64,000 nt of DNA from Platycnemis pennipes (lineage: Eukaryota > Arthropoda > Insecta > Odonata > Platycnemididae), in contig OW121846.1 of NCBI GenBank assembly GCA_933228895.1, forward strand, positions 10,199,915 to 10,263,914, given 5' to 3'. Made by a program: the position numbers and the translations under genes. Below, in pieces: positions 1 through 12,045 of the stretch (position 1 is the first letter of the stretch; each line of letters opens with the position of its first letter). The notes under the pieces are model-generated. The model did no database searches. It was not told the origin of the DNA and saw nothing but the letters and a program-made list of their open reading frames with translations.

Positions 1-850
1 AACTATTGTAAAATCTATTGTAACACTATTTTAACCTATTGTAACACGATCTATAGTTTGTACATTTTGAATCAGACAGTAACATAAAAAGATAAACAGT
101 AGGAATCATACCACAAGAAGTATATTCAGATGTTACTGGTAAACGGCGCAAGCGTAATTTATTTCAATTAACATTGGATGTTTGTTACAAAAAAGTGAGC
201 ATCGACAAATAAAAAAAATAATTCACAATACAAATACTGTAAATTAAAATGATCTCATATTTATATAAATCCTGAATCAGACAATATACATATACCATAA
301 ACAAAATGAATCATACCACAAAAAATGTACTCAGATAGGAGCTTAGGAAAAGAGGAAAGCGTACTTTATTGCAAACAACATTAAAATTTCGTAATACAAA
401 ATGAACCTTGACAATTGAACAAAGCAAAATTTAAAACAGTTTATAATATATAACTATAAACAATAGGAATTATTCCTTAAGTAATATACTCAGATGAGAA
501 TTGGAAAAGGGTGAAAGCTTACTTTATTGAAAATAACAACGAATGTTTGTGACAAAAAAGTAAGCATCGACAAATGATAAAAAACCAATTCAAAATGTAA
601 AATTTTCAATAAAAATATGCAAATCGTCACGATCTTATATTTATAAATTTTGAATCAGACAATACCATACAACAATAAACTAAAGGAATCATACTATAAA
701 TAACATCCTCAGATGAGCATGGGACAAGGGCGAAAGCGTACTTTATTGCAAATGATATCGAAAGTTTGTGATACAAAATGAACATCGATAATAGAACAAA
801 GCAAATTTTAAAATAATAATTTTCGAAACGAATTTGTAAATTAACACCAT
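1..850. repeat. degenerate ~200-bp tandem array (right part)
   Basis: Four diverged units share the ordered landmarks AATCAGACA, a TACTCAGATGAG-like box, GAAAGCGTACTTTATTGCAAA and TGAACATCGACAAAT-like blocks. The boxes recur near 132, 330, 489 and 709, so spacing is uneven (about 160-220 bp). The units are far more diverged from each other than the macro-repeat copies are, so this array is much older than the 23-kb amplification. No coding potential is seen. Confidence 0.7.
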
Positions 851-3572
851 CCATTGTAAATTCCTTGTAAATGGGACGTTTAACACTAGGGAGACAAAAA
901 GGTGGACATTTCCTGAAATATGACTCAGTTTGAAAAACCAGAAGCATAATTCACATTTTGGTATAATTCCATCAACATGTTTTTTTCTAAACTTATAGCT
1001 CCTAAATATATATTTTAGGTCTTTATGAATAGCCAATATACTGAAATAAATACGAAACTTTATCTTCATAATGCATCAACCTATGGAAGCACGCCAAGGA
1101 AATTATCACCGCAAAGATCCATTACACATTTACCGAACATTTCACTATATACACACACTTCATAGAAAATTAGCTTAAAGTATCTGCTTATTTTGGGTGT
1201 GATTACATAACACATACACAGGTAGAAATGATGACAGAATTTTTATCGTTATTAACGTCGTCATGGCGATAAACATCACAGAAACCGAAAAGCTATGCAA
1301 TGGAAATTTACTATTTCCTCAGGTGTTAGACAGGAGTAAATGATGATAACAATATTATGTGATTATTACTTCACATGCTGAATGTGGAAATCAGTCTATA
1401 TATCACTACGTGTAGTACTCAAATATTATTGCAAGAATACATGAACTACAGTTTCGTCACTCGATTTACGTAGAGACAGAACGCATATGTCAAAGAACGC
1501 TCGGCACGTACAGTAAGAGAAAGACCAGCAGATAAATAAATGAAAAAATAAACACATTAAAAAAGAAGAGGATCATATGATACATTAAAAAGTAAAAGAG
1601 CAAACGACAACAATAAATATTAGGCAGTAAAATATGGTATTCGTCATTATAAAAAAAATTGAGTTAAAACAGATTATGATGACATGAAATTATGAATGGT
1701 AGGCGAAAGTTCTAAAGATTAAAAATATCCACTGCAAAGATAGCATATATTTGTAATTATTGGAACGCAAGTAAATAGCTAGTAAAATAATTACAGCCGC
1801 TTTTCCTTCAAAACGTTATAAAACGTTAAAAAAAATATTTCAATGCAATGGAGTCGTTCCATTACCTTAAAAGTTAATAAACGTTCATTCCAAAGAATAA
1901 AGTGAAGTCACATCTAGAAAGGATTAGAGTAAAAATTATTTTAAAATGCAAGAATGAAATAACCAGTATAGCCACTAATCCCTTTTGGAAAATTCTAGGC
2001 GTATTTAAAATTCCAAATCGTAAGTTGTACGATAAATTGATGGAGATTGTGTGAATACAATAATATATTTGAAAAAATATGGTTTACTTGCTCAACGCTC
2101 AATCACATTTTAAAAATGGGAAAAATTAATACTCTACACACAATTAGAATCGATAAGAAAACGCCGTCTAACGTACAGTTCTTACTTACACAACTAAGTT
2201 AACACGGGTTTACATTTCAACTATAGTCAAGACAAATGAAACTTACAAAATTACTCAGAAATTTATAGGTCAAACTTGATGACCTTATAGGTTAGGCATG
2301 CAGAAAGACAAAGTCCACTGGAGTTCATGTCCGGAAACAAAAAATAGATACAAGTAGGAAGAATAATTACGAGATGAAAACGTAAGGACATTTCAAATGT
2401 AACGTTCTGAATACTTCCTCTGCAACAATATTGCAGCCGCATGTAGGAATAGAGTAGGGGTCGCAAGGCCAGTATTTACGAACTTGACTTCCTGGCAAAA
2501 AATATATAAATATACTACTCTGCCACAATCTTGTACGAGTGTTAATCTTGGACAGCAAAAAAATACACAAAACATACTAAATTTTTATAGCAACAACATT
2601 ATTACGATTAGCTTGAAAGGGGTAATTATAATTGTTACATCATTCACACAACACACGGGCGTTATTCCATGCCGGACCCAGGAGGTCAACGCCACCGGCT
2701 CATTAACCTTTATTTAACGTGGCGTTTCCCCCTGCGTTCCCCTCCGGGCTGCGCAGAGGCCTATTCCACGCATTCACTCCCAGGGCCAGGGCAAGATGAG
2801 ACGAGATCAAGCGGACTATGAACTAGAAGCTAAGCACCTATGTCATTAAGCCCTATTCCCCCCATCCACCCACCCTCTAAACTAAATCTACTGCCTACAT
2901 ACCCTAGGCCTACCTATTCCATTCGCATACCTATCGGCGCTGACCCTGTTCATCATCATTCATCCACCAATCAACAAAATACCCACTCAAATATATCATT
3001 CACACATGTACCTGCAAATGAAAACACATTAATGGAAAACCTGTAAAAGGAAGTTGAATAAACCGTCCAAATTAAACAAAGGAACAGTGACATAAATTCG
3101 TAAACACGGGGAATAGTCTAAAAATATAAATGGCATGGTAGCGCATGATGGCGCTAAGAGTGTGATTCCTACCAAAGTAAAAGAACTAAGAGCCCGTGCA
3201 CAAGGCAAAACCGGAGTTCAACGACCAAACCTGGATTGACCTAGGTCAAACGACCGATATGTAGCCCCTACACACTATTAGTGCTAAATATAATATAATA
3301 ACTAAGACATATAGATACCACAAATGCATAGATAAAAAAATAAAATAAAAGATATAAACGCAAGACCAACATAAAAACCTTTGTACTCGTTGTCAGTCGC
3401 AGTTGCTCTCTCTGCTTTCTGGTCTGCTGCCACTACGAAGCTATGGGAAGGGAAGGGAGTGAAGGAGCATAAAAAATACACAAGCATTTATTTACATCAC
3501 ATTCAACACACTGGAGTCTCTCTAGTCCTCTCGATGCTCACCCACAGATGAAAACGGCACTCACTTAAACAA
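851..3572. other. AT-rich stretch with no recognised gene
   Basis: Mostly AT-rich unique sequence. A more GC-rich island lies at about 2650-2800, followed by a C-rich plus strand at 2840-2960. The short open frames at 2263-3046 and 3302-3487 have no recognisable motifs and overlap on both strands, so I treat them as chance. A 14-bp palindrome built of two nuclear-receptor-type half sites is at 3236. Confidence 0.6.
3236..3249. promoter_or_regulatory. 14-bp palindrome TTGACCTAGGTCAA
   Basis: Perfect palindrome containing two everted AGGTCA half sites with no spacer. AGGTCA is the standard nuclear-receptor half site. No promoter or gene is evident nearby, so a regulatory role is only inferred. 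It is identical in copies 2 (26621) and 3 (49325). Confidence 0.25.
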
Positions 3573-3638
3573 CACTGACACCACACTATCACCACACTGA
3601 CACCACACTATCCCCACACTTGCACCACTCTCACTATA
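3573..3638. repeat. 22-bp minisatellite, 3 units
   Basis: Units start at 3573, 3595 and 3617 and follow CACTGACACCACACTATC plus four bases; the third unit is diverged. The plus strand is almost free of G. It lies just upstream of the 350-bp satellite. Conserved in copies 2 (26958-27023) and 3 (49662-49727). Confidence 0.8.
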
Positions 3639-3708
3639 TTCTCGTTCCACACACACAACACTTTCATCGTCACATCCTTCTGTTCTCATACACTACTCTG
3701 CCTTTAGA

Positions 3709-6147
3709 GAGAGAGCGGGTTAGTGAACATAATTAAAAACCAATGAAATAGATTGAATGCCAAGCTGCTCACATTTAATGGAGATATCCAAAAGTGCATT
3801 TTGTAAAAATGCGAGGAATGGTTAATCAGAAACTAAGTACACCGGGATGCACATCGTAACTGACGAACCAATAACATTTAATTTTGTAAATTAACTCTAG
3901 AGCAAGCTCAACATTCACAGAAAACGCTATACGCTAAACACAATTCTCCTAGCTATCCTACCGTTACGACGGGCCAGAAGGGCCTTCAATTCAAAATACT
4001 GGAAACCGACTACATACCCTACCCTCTAGCAGGCCGGGGCGTTGTGGAGTTACCTAAGGAGAGAGCGGGTTAGTGCACATAGTAAATAGCAAATGAAATA
4101 GAGAGAATGACAAGCTGCTCTCATTTAATGGAGATATCCAAAGTGCATTTTATAAAAATGCGAGGAATGGTTAATCAGAAACTAAGTACACCTAAATGCA
4201 CATCGTAACTGACGAACCAATTCCATTAATTTTGAATCTTTACTCTAGAGCAAGCTTAACATCCACAGAAAACGATATAAGCTAAACACAAATCTCCTAG
4301 CTACCCTACCGTTACGACGGGCCAGAAGGGCCTTGAATTCAAAATACTGGAAACCGACTATATACCCTACCCTCTAGCAGGCCGGGGCGTTGTGGAGTTA
4401 CCTAAGGAGAGAGCGGGTTAGTGCAAACATTAAAAAACAGATGAAATAGAGTGAATGCCAAGCTGCTCTCATTTAATGGAGATATCCAAAAGTGCTTTTT
4501 ATATAAATGCGAGGATTGGTTAATCAGAAACTAAGTACACCTGGATGCACATCGTAACCGACGAACCAATTCCAGTTAATTTTGAAAATTAACTCTAGAG
4601 CAAGCTTAACATCCACAGAAAACGCTATAAGCTAAACACAATTCTCCTAGCTATCCTACCGTTACGACGGGCCAGAAGGGCCTTGAATTCAAAATACTGG
4701 AAACCGACTACATACCCTACCCTCTAGCAGGCCGGGGCGTTGTGGAGTTACCTAAGGAGAGAGCGGGTTAGTGCACATATTAAAGAAACAAATGAAATAG
4801 AGTGAATGCCAAGCTGCTCATATTTAATGGAGATATCCAAAAGTGCATTTTATATAAATGCGAGGAATGGTTAATCAGAAACTAAGTACACCTGGATGCA
4901 CATCGTAACTGACGAACCAATTCCATTAATTTTGAAACCTAACTCTAGAGCAAGCTCAACATCCACAGAAAACGCTATAAGCTAAACACAATTCTCCTAG
5001 CTACCCTACCGTTACGACGGGCCAGAAGGGCCTTGAATTCAAAATACTGGAAACCGACTATATACCCTACCCTCTAGCAGGCCGGGGCGTTGTGGAGTTA
5101 CCTAAGGAGAGAGCGGGTTAGTGCACATATTAAAGAAACAAATGAAATAGAGTGAATGCCAAGCTGCTCATATTTAATGGAGATATCCAAAAGTGCATTT
5201 TATATAAATGCGAGGAATGGTTAATCAGAAACTAAGTGCACCTGGATGCACATCGTAACTGACGAACCAATTCCATTAATTTTGAAACTTAAGTCTAGAG
5301 CAAGCTCAAAATCCACAGAAAACGCTATAAGCTAAACACAATTCTCCTAGCTACCCTACCGTTACGACGGGCCAGAAGGGCCTTCAATTCAAAATACTGG
5401 AAACCGGCTATATACCCTACCCTCTAGCAGGCCGGGGCGTTGTGGAGTTACCTAAGGAGAGAGCGGGTTAGTGCAAACATTAAAAAACAGATGAAATAGA
5501 GTGAATGCCAAGCTGCTCATATTTAATGGAGATATCCAAAAGTGCATTTTATAGAAATGCGATGACTGGTTAATCAGAAACTAAGTACACCTGGATGCAC
5601 ATCGTAACTGACGAACCAATTCCATTTAATGTTGAAAATTAACTCTAGAGCAAGCTTAACATCCACAGAAAACGCTATAAGCTAAACACAGTTCTCCTAG
5701 CTACCCTACCGTTACGACGGGCCAGAAGGGCCTTGAATTCAAAATACTGGAAGCTGACTATATACCCTTCCCTCTAGCAGGCCGGGGCGTTGTGTAGTAA
5801 CCTAAGGAGAGAGCGGGTTAGTGCACATAGTAAATATCAAATGAAATAGAGTGAATGCCAAGCTGCTCACATTTAATGGAGGAATCCAAAGTGCAGTTTA
5901 TAAAAATGCGAGGAATGGTCAATCAGAAACTGGATGCACATCGTAACTGACTAACCAATTCCATTATTTTAGAAATTTAATACTAGAGCAAGCTCAACAT
6001 CCACGAAGACTTAAATTTACACCTTAACTAACTCAACGCTAAAGGATTGATACGAAGGGCCAAAATGGCCGGAAAAGGCTCTAAACTGACTAAATATTCC
6101 TACACTCTACTCGGCCTGCAGCGTAATCCAAGGCGTCTGCTTACCTG
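3709..6147. repeat. 350-bp satellite array, 7 units (copy 1)
   Basis: Units begin with GAGAGAGCGGGTTAGTG at 3709, 4059, 4407, 4757, 5107, 5457 and 5807, giving a period of 348-350 bp. Each has a conserved block TACCGTTACGACGGGCCAGA and ends in GTTGTGGAGTTACCTAAG. The seventh unit keeps the standard first half but from about 6000 switches to a strongly diverged second half, which still ends in a CGGCCTGCAGCG/TTACCTG version of the unit end. It marks the right edge of the array. No open frame persists across units. Confidence 0.96.
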
Positions 6148-6334
6148 TAAAAGAATCTGAACAAACCAGCATTTAAGATAAAAAGATGCATCACAAAGAA
6201 GATACATTGAAACAATTAAAATTGGCACAAAAAATACACACAAGGAAATACGACAAACAAACATTCAGGACTTCACGTAATATATTATACATAGTATGCA
6301 AACATATTCCTGCCTAGAGTCGACTCGCTAGACC
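6148..6334. other. AT-rich spacer
   Basis: Short AT-rich spacer between the satellite and the palindrome cluster. I see nothing recognisable in it. Confidence 0.5.
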
Positions 6335-6354
6335 AGGCAAGTGGCCACTTGCCT
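6335..6354. repeat. perfect 20-bp palindrome
   Basis: AGGCAAGTGGCCACTTGCCT is a perfect palindrome without spacer, 22 bp outside the left end of the inverted-repeat element that starts at 6377. It is intact in copies 2 (29033-29052) and 3 (52424-52443). It could be a site for a dimeric protein or part of the element's terminus. Confidence 0.6.
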
Positions 6355-6376
6355 TATAGTTTGGTGGACTATCCCT

Positions 6377-7032
6377 CCCATGTCGGGGCCCCGACATCTA
6401 TTACCTAGGCTTTTACACCAATAATCAAGCTTGATTCACCAAAATACATTCGCATTTCACCAGACCAGTGTCATGCATGGAAATAGGGGTATTCGGCTCC
6501 TATGACAAAAACAAGAATACCAAAGAATTGTGAACACACATTTTACCCTCTCTTACATATGCTCTGTTTACCTTTTAGACCGTAGATCCTGAAAAAAAGG
6601 TAGTTTTACCACAGTATTGCGAAGCCATGAGCAAACCAATGTTTGACCGCCTGTTGAGACTGCTTCCTGTTCTTCTGTCTCGGGCAGCTATGAAGATTCT
6701 CTACCCTAACCTCGACAACTTATGGGAAGTGATCTTCCAATCGTAGCTGCGCCTCAAGTCCTGCAACGGAAGAAATAAATTCAATTTAAATTAGCGTGCC
6801 GTCAAAACAATGTACCTCTGTGCAAAGGAAATAATAATACTTTTTCATATATTATATCTGTTGTCAGCATCCCTATTTTTTAACCAACACAAAGCCCAGT
6901 ATGAAGAATAAGATGGGCGATATAATTTTATTCCCAACTACCGTCTTTATATACTCAGTTTGAAAGTAAATTTTTACTAAATCACATCGAGATGTAAAGG
7001 CCTTGGTAATGATGTCGGGGCCCCGGCATGGG
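6377..7032. mobile_element. 656-bp element with palindromic terminal inverted repeats
   Basis: The left end (6377-6405) begins CCCATGTCGGGGCCCCGACA and continues TCTATTACC. The right end (7005-7032), read on the minus strand, begins CCCATGCCGGGGCCCCGACA and continues TCATTACC. The two ends therefore match over 28 bases with one substitution and one extra base. Each end itself contains a GC-rich palindrome centred on GGGGCCCC, so each terminus can fold alone. No clear target-site duplication is visible. The interior is AT-rich apart from a coding-like stretch at 6579-6746. Best read as a small non-autonomous or decayed DNA transposon of unassigned superfamily. Confidence 0.55.
6579..6746 (+). 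pseudogene. short coding-like segment with splice-acceptor-like start
   Basis: An open frame of 55 codons begins directly after a pyrimidine-rich tract ending in TTTTAG (6573-6578), which resembles a 3' splice site, and ends at TAG 6744-6746. The peptide contains EAMSKPMFDRLLRLLPVLLS followed by a tract ending LWEVIFQS. The F-D-x-L-L pattern loosely recalls the N-terminal region of PIF/Harbinger-type transposases, but this is weak and from memory. Copy 2 has a synonymous change (CTG to CTT), and copies 2 and 3 have ACG where copy 1 has ATG in the RAAMK segment. It lies inside the inverted-repeat element, so a transposase remnant or a captured exon are both possible. Confidence 0.25.
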
Positions 7033-7894
7033 AAGAAAAGTCCTCCGAACTCTAGGATTTATTGTTTATAATTTATTCCGAAAAATAAATCTTTTAGACT
7101 CAAATTTAACGCGAATAATGCCAAACAATACAGTAAATGTTATGAGCCCGAATGTGAATCGATTCGAATTCGATCAAAGTTTGTATACTTCCACGTATGT
7201 GCTCCTGAATATAACACTAATCTGCAGTTGTAATGAACTCATAACCATTTTGGCACTCAGAAAACTCACATCCCTAAATGATGTTCCAACAATGGAGTTA
7301 TTTTTTTAAAAAGGCGAAGACATAAAAATGCTAATCAGAATTGTATTCACAAAAACACGCTTTAGGAACAAGAGAAATCTTGAAAAAAATATTCACAGCA
7401 AAATGGTTGTATAATACGGAGTGGTATTCCTTAAATTCCAGTTGATTTGGACTTAAATGATGATAATCAAATTCTAACTTCAGATTTAAAAAAATTGATA
7501 TACCATACCCGAAATTAAATTTAACTGAATGTATCAACATTTAAATGAAAAAAAGAGATAACAAGATAACCTGCGTGATGCAACTGCAATGCAGCATGCA
7601 ACAGATCAGATATGATGATTTCTCAAGCAGGATTGAATGTACATGAAGGAGAAATTAGCATACTAGCCAATGGGTGACAATGAACTCAGAATAGGAGTGT
7701 TTGGAAACGATTAAAGCCCACCTACCCCATACAAAACATCGTGCTTTGCACGGAGGCCTCTTATGTGTATTTAAACATTAATAACAAAGAATTCGGGTAC
7801 AAATTCAATCCCATCGGCGTCTGCAAATCTTTGTAAGGATAATGGGGCTGGGAATCATTATCAGACCTCAGGTTAAAGTGCAGATTCAGTCATT
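7033..7894. other. AT-rich stretch, no recognised feature
   Basis: The 93-codon plus-strand frame starting at 7028 begins inside the terminal repeat of the neighbouring element and has no recognisable motif. The minus-strand frame at 7331-7540 is likewise unremarkable. I regard both as chance. Confidence 0.5.
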
Positions 7895-8020
7895 TAAAAC
7901 GGACAGCTTGACTGAAGATGTAACATACATATTAAAAACCCTTGAGTATCATGCTAGATTCGACCAGATAAATAAGATTAAGGGTGATAGATTGTCGTAC
8001 CGATTATTTGGCGTTTGCTT
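7895..8020 (+). mobile_element. LINE (CR1/Jockey-like) C-terminal fragment, sense +
   Basis: The plus strand encodes LTEDVTYILKTLEYHARFDQ then INKI. After a frameshift it reads IDCRTD. This aligns with the tail of the reverse-transcriptase protein seen more fully at 16082-16279 and 16785-17397 on the minus strand (YARFDQINKIREIDCRTDRF there). It is an isolated, frameshifted piece without the 3' untranslated tail. Confidence 0.65.
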
Positions 8021-10514
8021 GCTATCATTCTTCCGTTTCTTTGGCGTTTAAAAAAGGTATATGATTATTTTTCTTGGTTGTCTTAGATTTACTGGGTGCC
8101 AAAAAAACTTCATCCGTACGAATATCACAAGTAGCAAGCCTGTTATGTCTGTACCTATTACCTAGGTCTCTTCTCAAATCAGTTTACATACGTCCTCTAG
8201 TACATTCTAACTCCCTTGTTTATCACGGTTGCCTATAGCGATGGTCTATCTCCCACAGCCTAACCAGTTTGTTTACATCACGTATTCGCGTGTCGCGTAT
8301 GGAAATCGTTTTGGTCGACGAGGAGCAGTTAAATTACAACCAGTCACATAAGCACTGATTGAAAGGTGAAGATATTTTACGAGGATTAGGAAGATTATAG
8401 GAACAGGCTCACATGGGGGTGATACAACAGAAATTAAGTGTTACGAAATAAAGCGATCGAGCAACGAAAAAAGCCATGTAATCAATAATTGTAATCTGCT
8501 CTCATCCATGAAGAATGGCGAAATAACCTTCAAGTTCAGTTAATTTACAGACAGTGATGTAACCTCCCATATCTATTTATTTCAAGAAAACAACATGGAT
8601 TCACTCTCTAATAACACGTTAGAGAATGGATTTGTAATCTATTTTGCTCTAACGACACGCGATTTGAAATCTTCCGCATAAAAACCAATCTCTGCGTCGA
8701 AACTCATTGTTACATTTCGAATTTCAGGAGAACAAAGAAGGCCGGAAAAACTGGATTACAATGGCAATATCGTTTTAGTTTGTACCGGATTTATTAACAG
8801 AATAAATGCCGCAACGCAATAAGGGAACAAATCAAATAATAACAATCGTTACCTACATTAGAAAAGAAATATATTCAAAGTTTAATTTCGAAAAAGATCC
8901 TGTTCATATTGAACAAGACTGCTAGGCGCTCAGGAGTCCAATAGCCAATGCGTGTTTTGTTTACGAACGCCAGAATAAATTATTAGCAATTTAATTAAAT
9001 AAAACAGCTAAAATTATTAAGCACGCCTGAATCCATAGGAGGAAAAAAAATATATGCATTGAAGATTAGAGACAGGAAAATTGGGTCTACAATCCAAATT
9101 GCACACTGCTCGAAGTTTCCAAATTTCTACAAATCAAGGCACAAATGCAAATTTAAATCATATCAGCACAACTTTATCTAAACTACTCTACCGTAAGCCA
9201 CCATTTTGTATGCACATTGAATTTCCAAATAAAAATCCTTATGTTTACCGTGTAAATTTCGTCGAATATAAAAATAACAACTTCGTTTTTAGATAACTTC
9301 GTTTACGAATGGTATCAACTTCATCTAAATTCAATCGACACCCGGTATAGGAACAAAATATCGAGACCGAAAATGATGGATACTGATGACCCAACTAAAG
9401 AAGCAAATCTAATCAGCTGACAAAAGTCTTTCAATGGGTATTGTTAATTTATAAAAAATATTGATCATGCATGAAGTATGCATTGAAATAAATAAAATTA
9501 TGGATTAAATATAGTTTTATAAATGAATCTTCTACTTCCTACAATAACCAACGTATAACTACCAATCGAAACCATAAAGAGCACAAACGCAGTAGGTTGG
9601 AAATCAAGTGATTTAAACTTGTGTACTCAAGCAGCAACTTAGAACATAAGTATAGCTGCATTGCAATTAGATTTGCTGTGCGAGGTATGAATTTAGCGAT
9701 ATGAAATACCATGAAAAAGTAATTTGAAATACAACTTGTATGAAAGGCTGTGAACTCATTTCAAAAATCAACAGTAGTTGTCATTAAATGACTCCCTCAT
9801 CACGGATTTAATAATTTCCATCATCTCGCGCTATGAGGGAAGGGAGTATTTAGATCTGTTGTTAACTGTGCGAAATAATCTGATAAAATCTAGAGACTAA
9901 AAACCCTGTGTCCTGTCCGATCACGAAGAAATATCAGAGGTAATAAATCAGAGGTAACAGAGGCATTAATAATGATTACTAAATGTCGCTAAAAATTGGC
10001 CCCTCTGTTTTACGACCTCAAATAACATAGCACTGATAAACGGAAAGGAGAACAATTGCAAAAATAGCAATTCTGGTAAAAGGTAATTTTAAAAAAGCTA
10101 CAATTCATATGGAATAACAATGTTTGGTGATCAAAGCGCGCAAGATAACCAAGATCCATTATTGGACTTCAGAAGACTTAAGAATGTTCACCGGTAATTC
10201 AACAATAGCTGAAAAGTATTTAAATTCAAAAGGACGAGCCAGATATCCCACGCCTCTAATGTTTAACTCTTACTCAACTTGCGATCGAAGTGATATTTCT
10301 ATTCAATAATCAGCACACAAGTTATTAAAGAAAGTATAAGGAAGTGCAACAAATAGAATGCGTGGAAAAGCCTTGATGGCTTAACTATGCCATGTGAACT
10401 TATTATGGCATTATGAATCTTCAACTTGAATCTTTGATAGTGAGCAAAATTTTAAAACACTTCTAACCTGTTTTTAATTATTCACCTTGGTCTGTGTGCA
10501 AAGTTAAGAGCTTA
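8021..10514. other. AT-rich stretch with one diverged internal duplication
   Basis: No gene recognised. The stretch contains 8357-8520, which is related to 14035-14190. A small open frame at 9081-9296 has no motif and is interrupted in copies 2 and 3, where its ORF is lost, which argues against coding. Confidence 0.55.
8357..8520. repeat. diverged dispersed repeat, partner of 14035-14190
   Basis: Shared ordered blocks include TGAAAGGTGAA, GGAnCAGGCnCACA, GGTnATACAACA, TACGAAAT and GATCGAGnAACGAAAA, with indels between them. By eye the similarity is roughly two thirds. It covers both the coding-like start of the minus-strand frame near 14101 and its upstream sequence, so it is a duplicated DNA segment or an old transposon, not just shared protein code. 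Confidence 0.5.
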
Positions 10515-10716
10515 GTTGAAAGTTCCTGGCACTGGCGCTCAAACCCAGTTTTGGCCTGGACACTCTTATTTTGATAAATTTCAGTTAAAAGGAGGTTTGA
10601 TTGAGAAAAAAGCATTCTCTTTTGTGACTTCTATCGAACCGCTAGTGATCTAATCAATTCTCAGCGCTTTACCTTCTTCTTCTTTGTGTCGTATCGAAGT
10701 GCCAGGAACTTTCAAC
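10515..10716. mobile_element. ~200-bp MITE-like element with 19-bp terminal inverted repeats
   Basis: The left end GTTGAAAGTTCCTGGCACT (10515-10533) and the right end AGTGCCAGGAACTTTCAAC (10698-10716) are perfect reverse complements. No flanking target-site duplication is obvious. The interior has no coding capacity. Non-autonomous DNA transposon is the simplest reading; the superfamily is not assignable. Confidence 0.7.
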
Positions 10717-11477
10717 CGAAATACCTCGTGAAAAACTTTCCTGAATTCGTACAATAATGACAAGTCAAGGCACTTACGCGAATTTTTATCATATCTGAAA
10801 AACTAAATCTATTAGGCAGTTAAATATTATTTACTTATAACATTACCACGAAGGGATTCATTAATAACTGCCCAAGTTGTGAAAGACCGCACACAATTTG
10901 TGAAATAATCCCAATTTACTAGGAATATAAATTTATTCCAAAGATACAAATAAATTACTCAAACAAATCAGTCAATCGGATGCCAAGTTTCTTACACTCA
11001 CAAGTGAAAATGGTATCTATTCCGATATGGAAACATAAACAAAGCGTACGTGGATAATGTATAATGCTTATGAAACATGACGCGGACTCACAAACTCATA
11101 TTTGAACTCATTATATTCACCAAGAATGACACAGCTATTTCCAGTTAAATACTGGGGTTCTTAAATTTTATCTCCATTTACATTATAATTTTAACGAATG
11201 ACGAAGTATCGAATAATTCCAGCAATTCTTTCGAGCAAACTACAGTAATGATAACGATTTCACTAGCAAATTTAGGCGAAGATATATCCCAGTAAGTAGG
11301 CTGTTAAAATTGAATCATAATAATTTACAAGCGTGCAAATTCACCGCTATTCACAAAAATTGCTGCCTCGCTCAAAACCTTGGAAAACACCGAGAAACAG
11401 GGAATCCATTGTAAATAATTCAGTGTGCGATAGAATTGTATGTCAGGAATAAGGGGATCGTGGCATAAATGCAAATC
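10717..11477. other. AT-rich stretch, nothing recognised
   Basis: I find no open frame of note, repeat or motif in this interval. Confidence 0.5.
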
Positions 11478-11547
11478 TTCTAGAAATTTCTAGATAATCT
11501 GAAATATCATAGGGTAGGTGAAAAAAGATAAAGATATTTATATAAAT
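11478..11547 (+). promoter_or_regulatory. heat-shock-element-like palindrome followed by TATA box
   Basis: TTCTAGAAATTTCTAGA at 11478-11494 fits alternating TTC/GAA pentamers (TTC-TA-GAA-AT-TTC, with a fourth partial GA). That is the binding pattern of heat-shock factor, and 16 bp of it are a perfect palindrome. TATAAAT follows at 11541. The order and ~50-bp spacing suit a plus-strand heat-responsive promoter, but no transcript is evident downstream, only LINE remnants. Chance occurrence in AT-rich DNA is quite possible. Confidence 0.3.
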
Positions 11548-11712
11548 GCCACTTATACCCAAAAACCCCTTTGCTCCTACGTAATTACTAACCAACTTTT
11601 AGGCGCGAACTAGTTTAATGGCGTTTATAGCTTATATAAATCTCATAGCTTCATGTGACGTTATTATCTAACGTATTTACATGCAGTCATCACAATTACA
11701 TGTAGGCATCAC

Positions 11713-12045
11713 CAAATTAGAGAAATTGATTGCCGGACTGACAGATTCAAAATGTCCTTTTTTCCTCGTAATATTAGGAATATGAATAACGGTAAATATA
11801 TCCAATACGAATGTAGCAATGGATAACATTGGTACCTGCATGTTGGTATAAGGACTTGAAGCTAACCCAATTAACAGCATGTTTTTGCATGTTTGCTTTG
11901 CTATTTTCATCTTTTTTTAACTAGTGAAGTTTAGAAGAGTGCCTATATAAATAAATACTAATCCTTTTTGATGCATGATGTGTAGTGCATGTTTGGTGAG
12001 AATTCACCCCCTGCCACACACCTTTATGGTGGCTTGCATGGTATT
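11713..12045 (+). mobile_element. LINE 3' end (C-terminal codons plus 3' UTR), sense +
   Basis: Codons 11713-11823 read IREIDCRTDRFKMSFFPRNI, then RNMNNGKYIQYECSNG and a TAA at 11824-11826. This matches the C-terminus encoded on the minus strand at 17014-17400. The 3' UTR follows, with a conserved tail containing TTTGGTGAGAATTCACCCCC and TGCCACACACC and ending near GGTATT. It is 5'-truncated, as is usual for LINE copies. The tail meets an oppositely oriented tail at 12046. Confidence 0.75.

Noticed and set aside
627..1069. Overlapping minus-strand frames of 106 and 108 codons, repeated in all copies
   Set aside because: They overlap in different frames, lie partly in the degenerate 200-bp array, have low-complexity AT-driven composition and no motif. 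Their conservation follows from unit identity.
3709..6147. Regular repeats considered as a CRISPR array
   Set aside because: The period is ~350 bp and the entire unit is repeated; there are no short repeats with unique spacers, and the context is eukaryotic.
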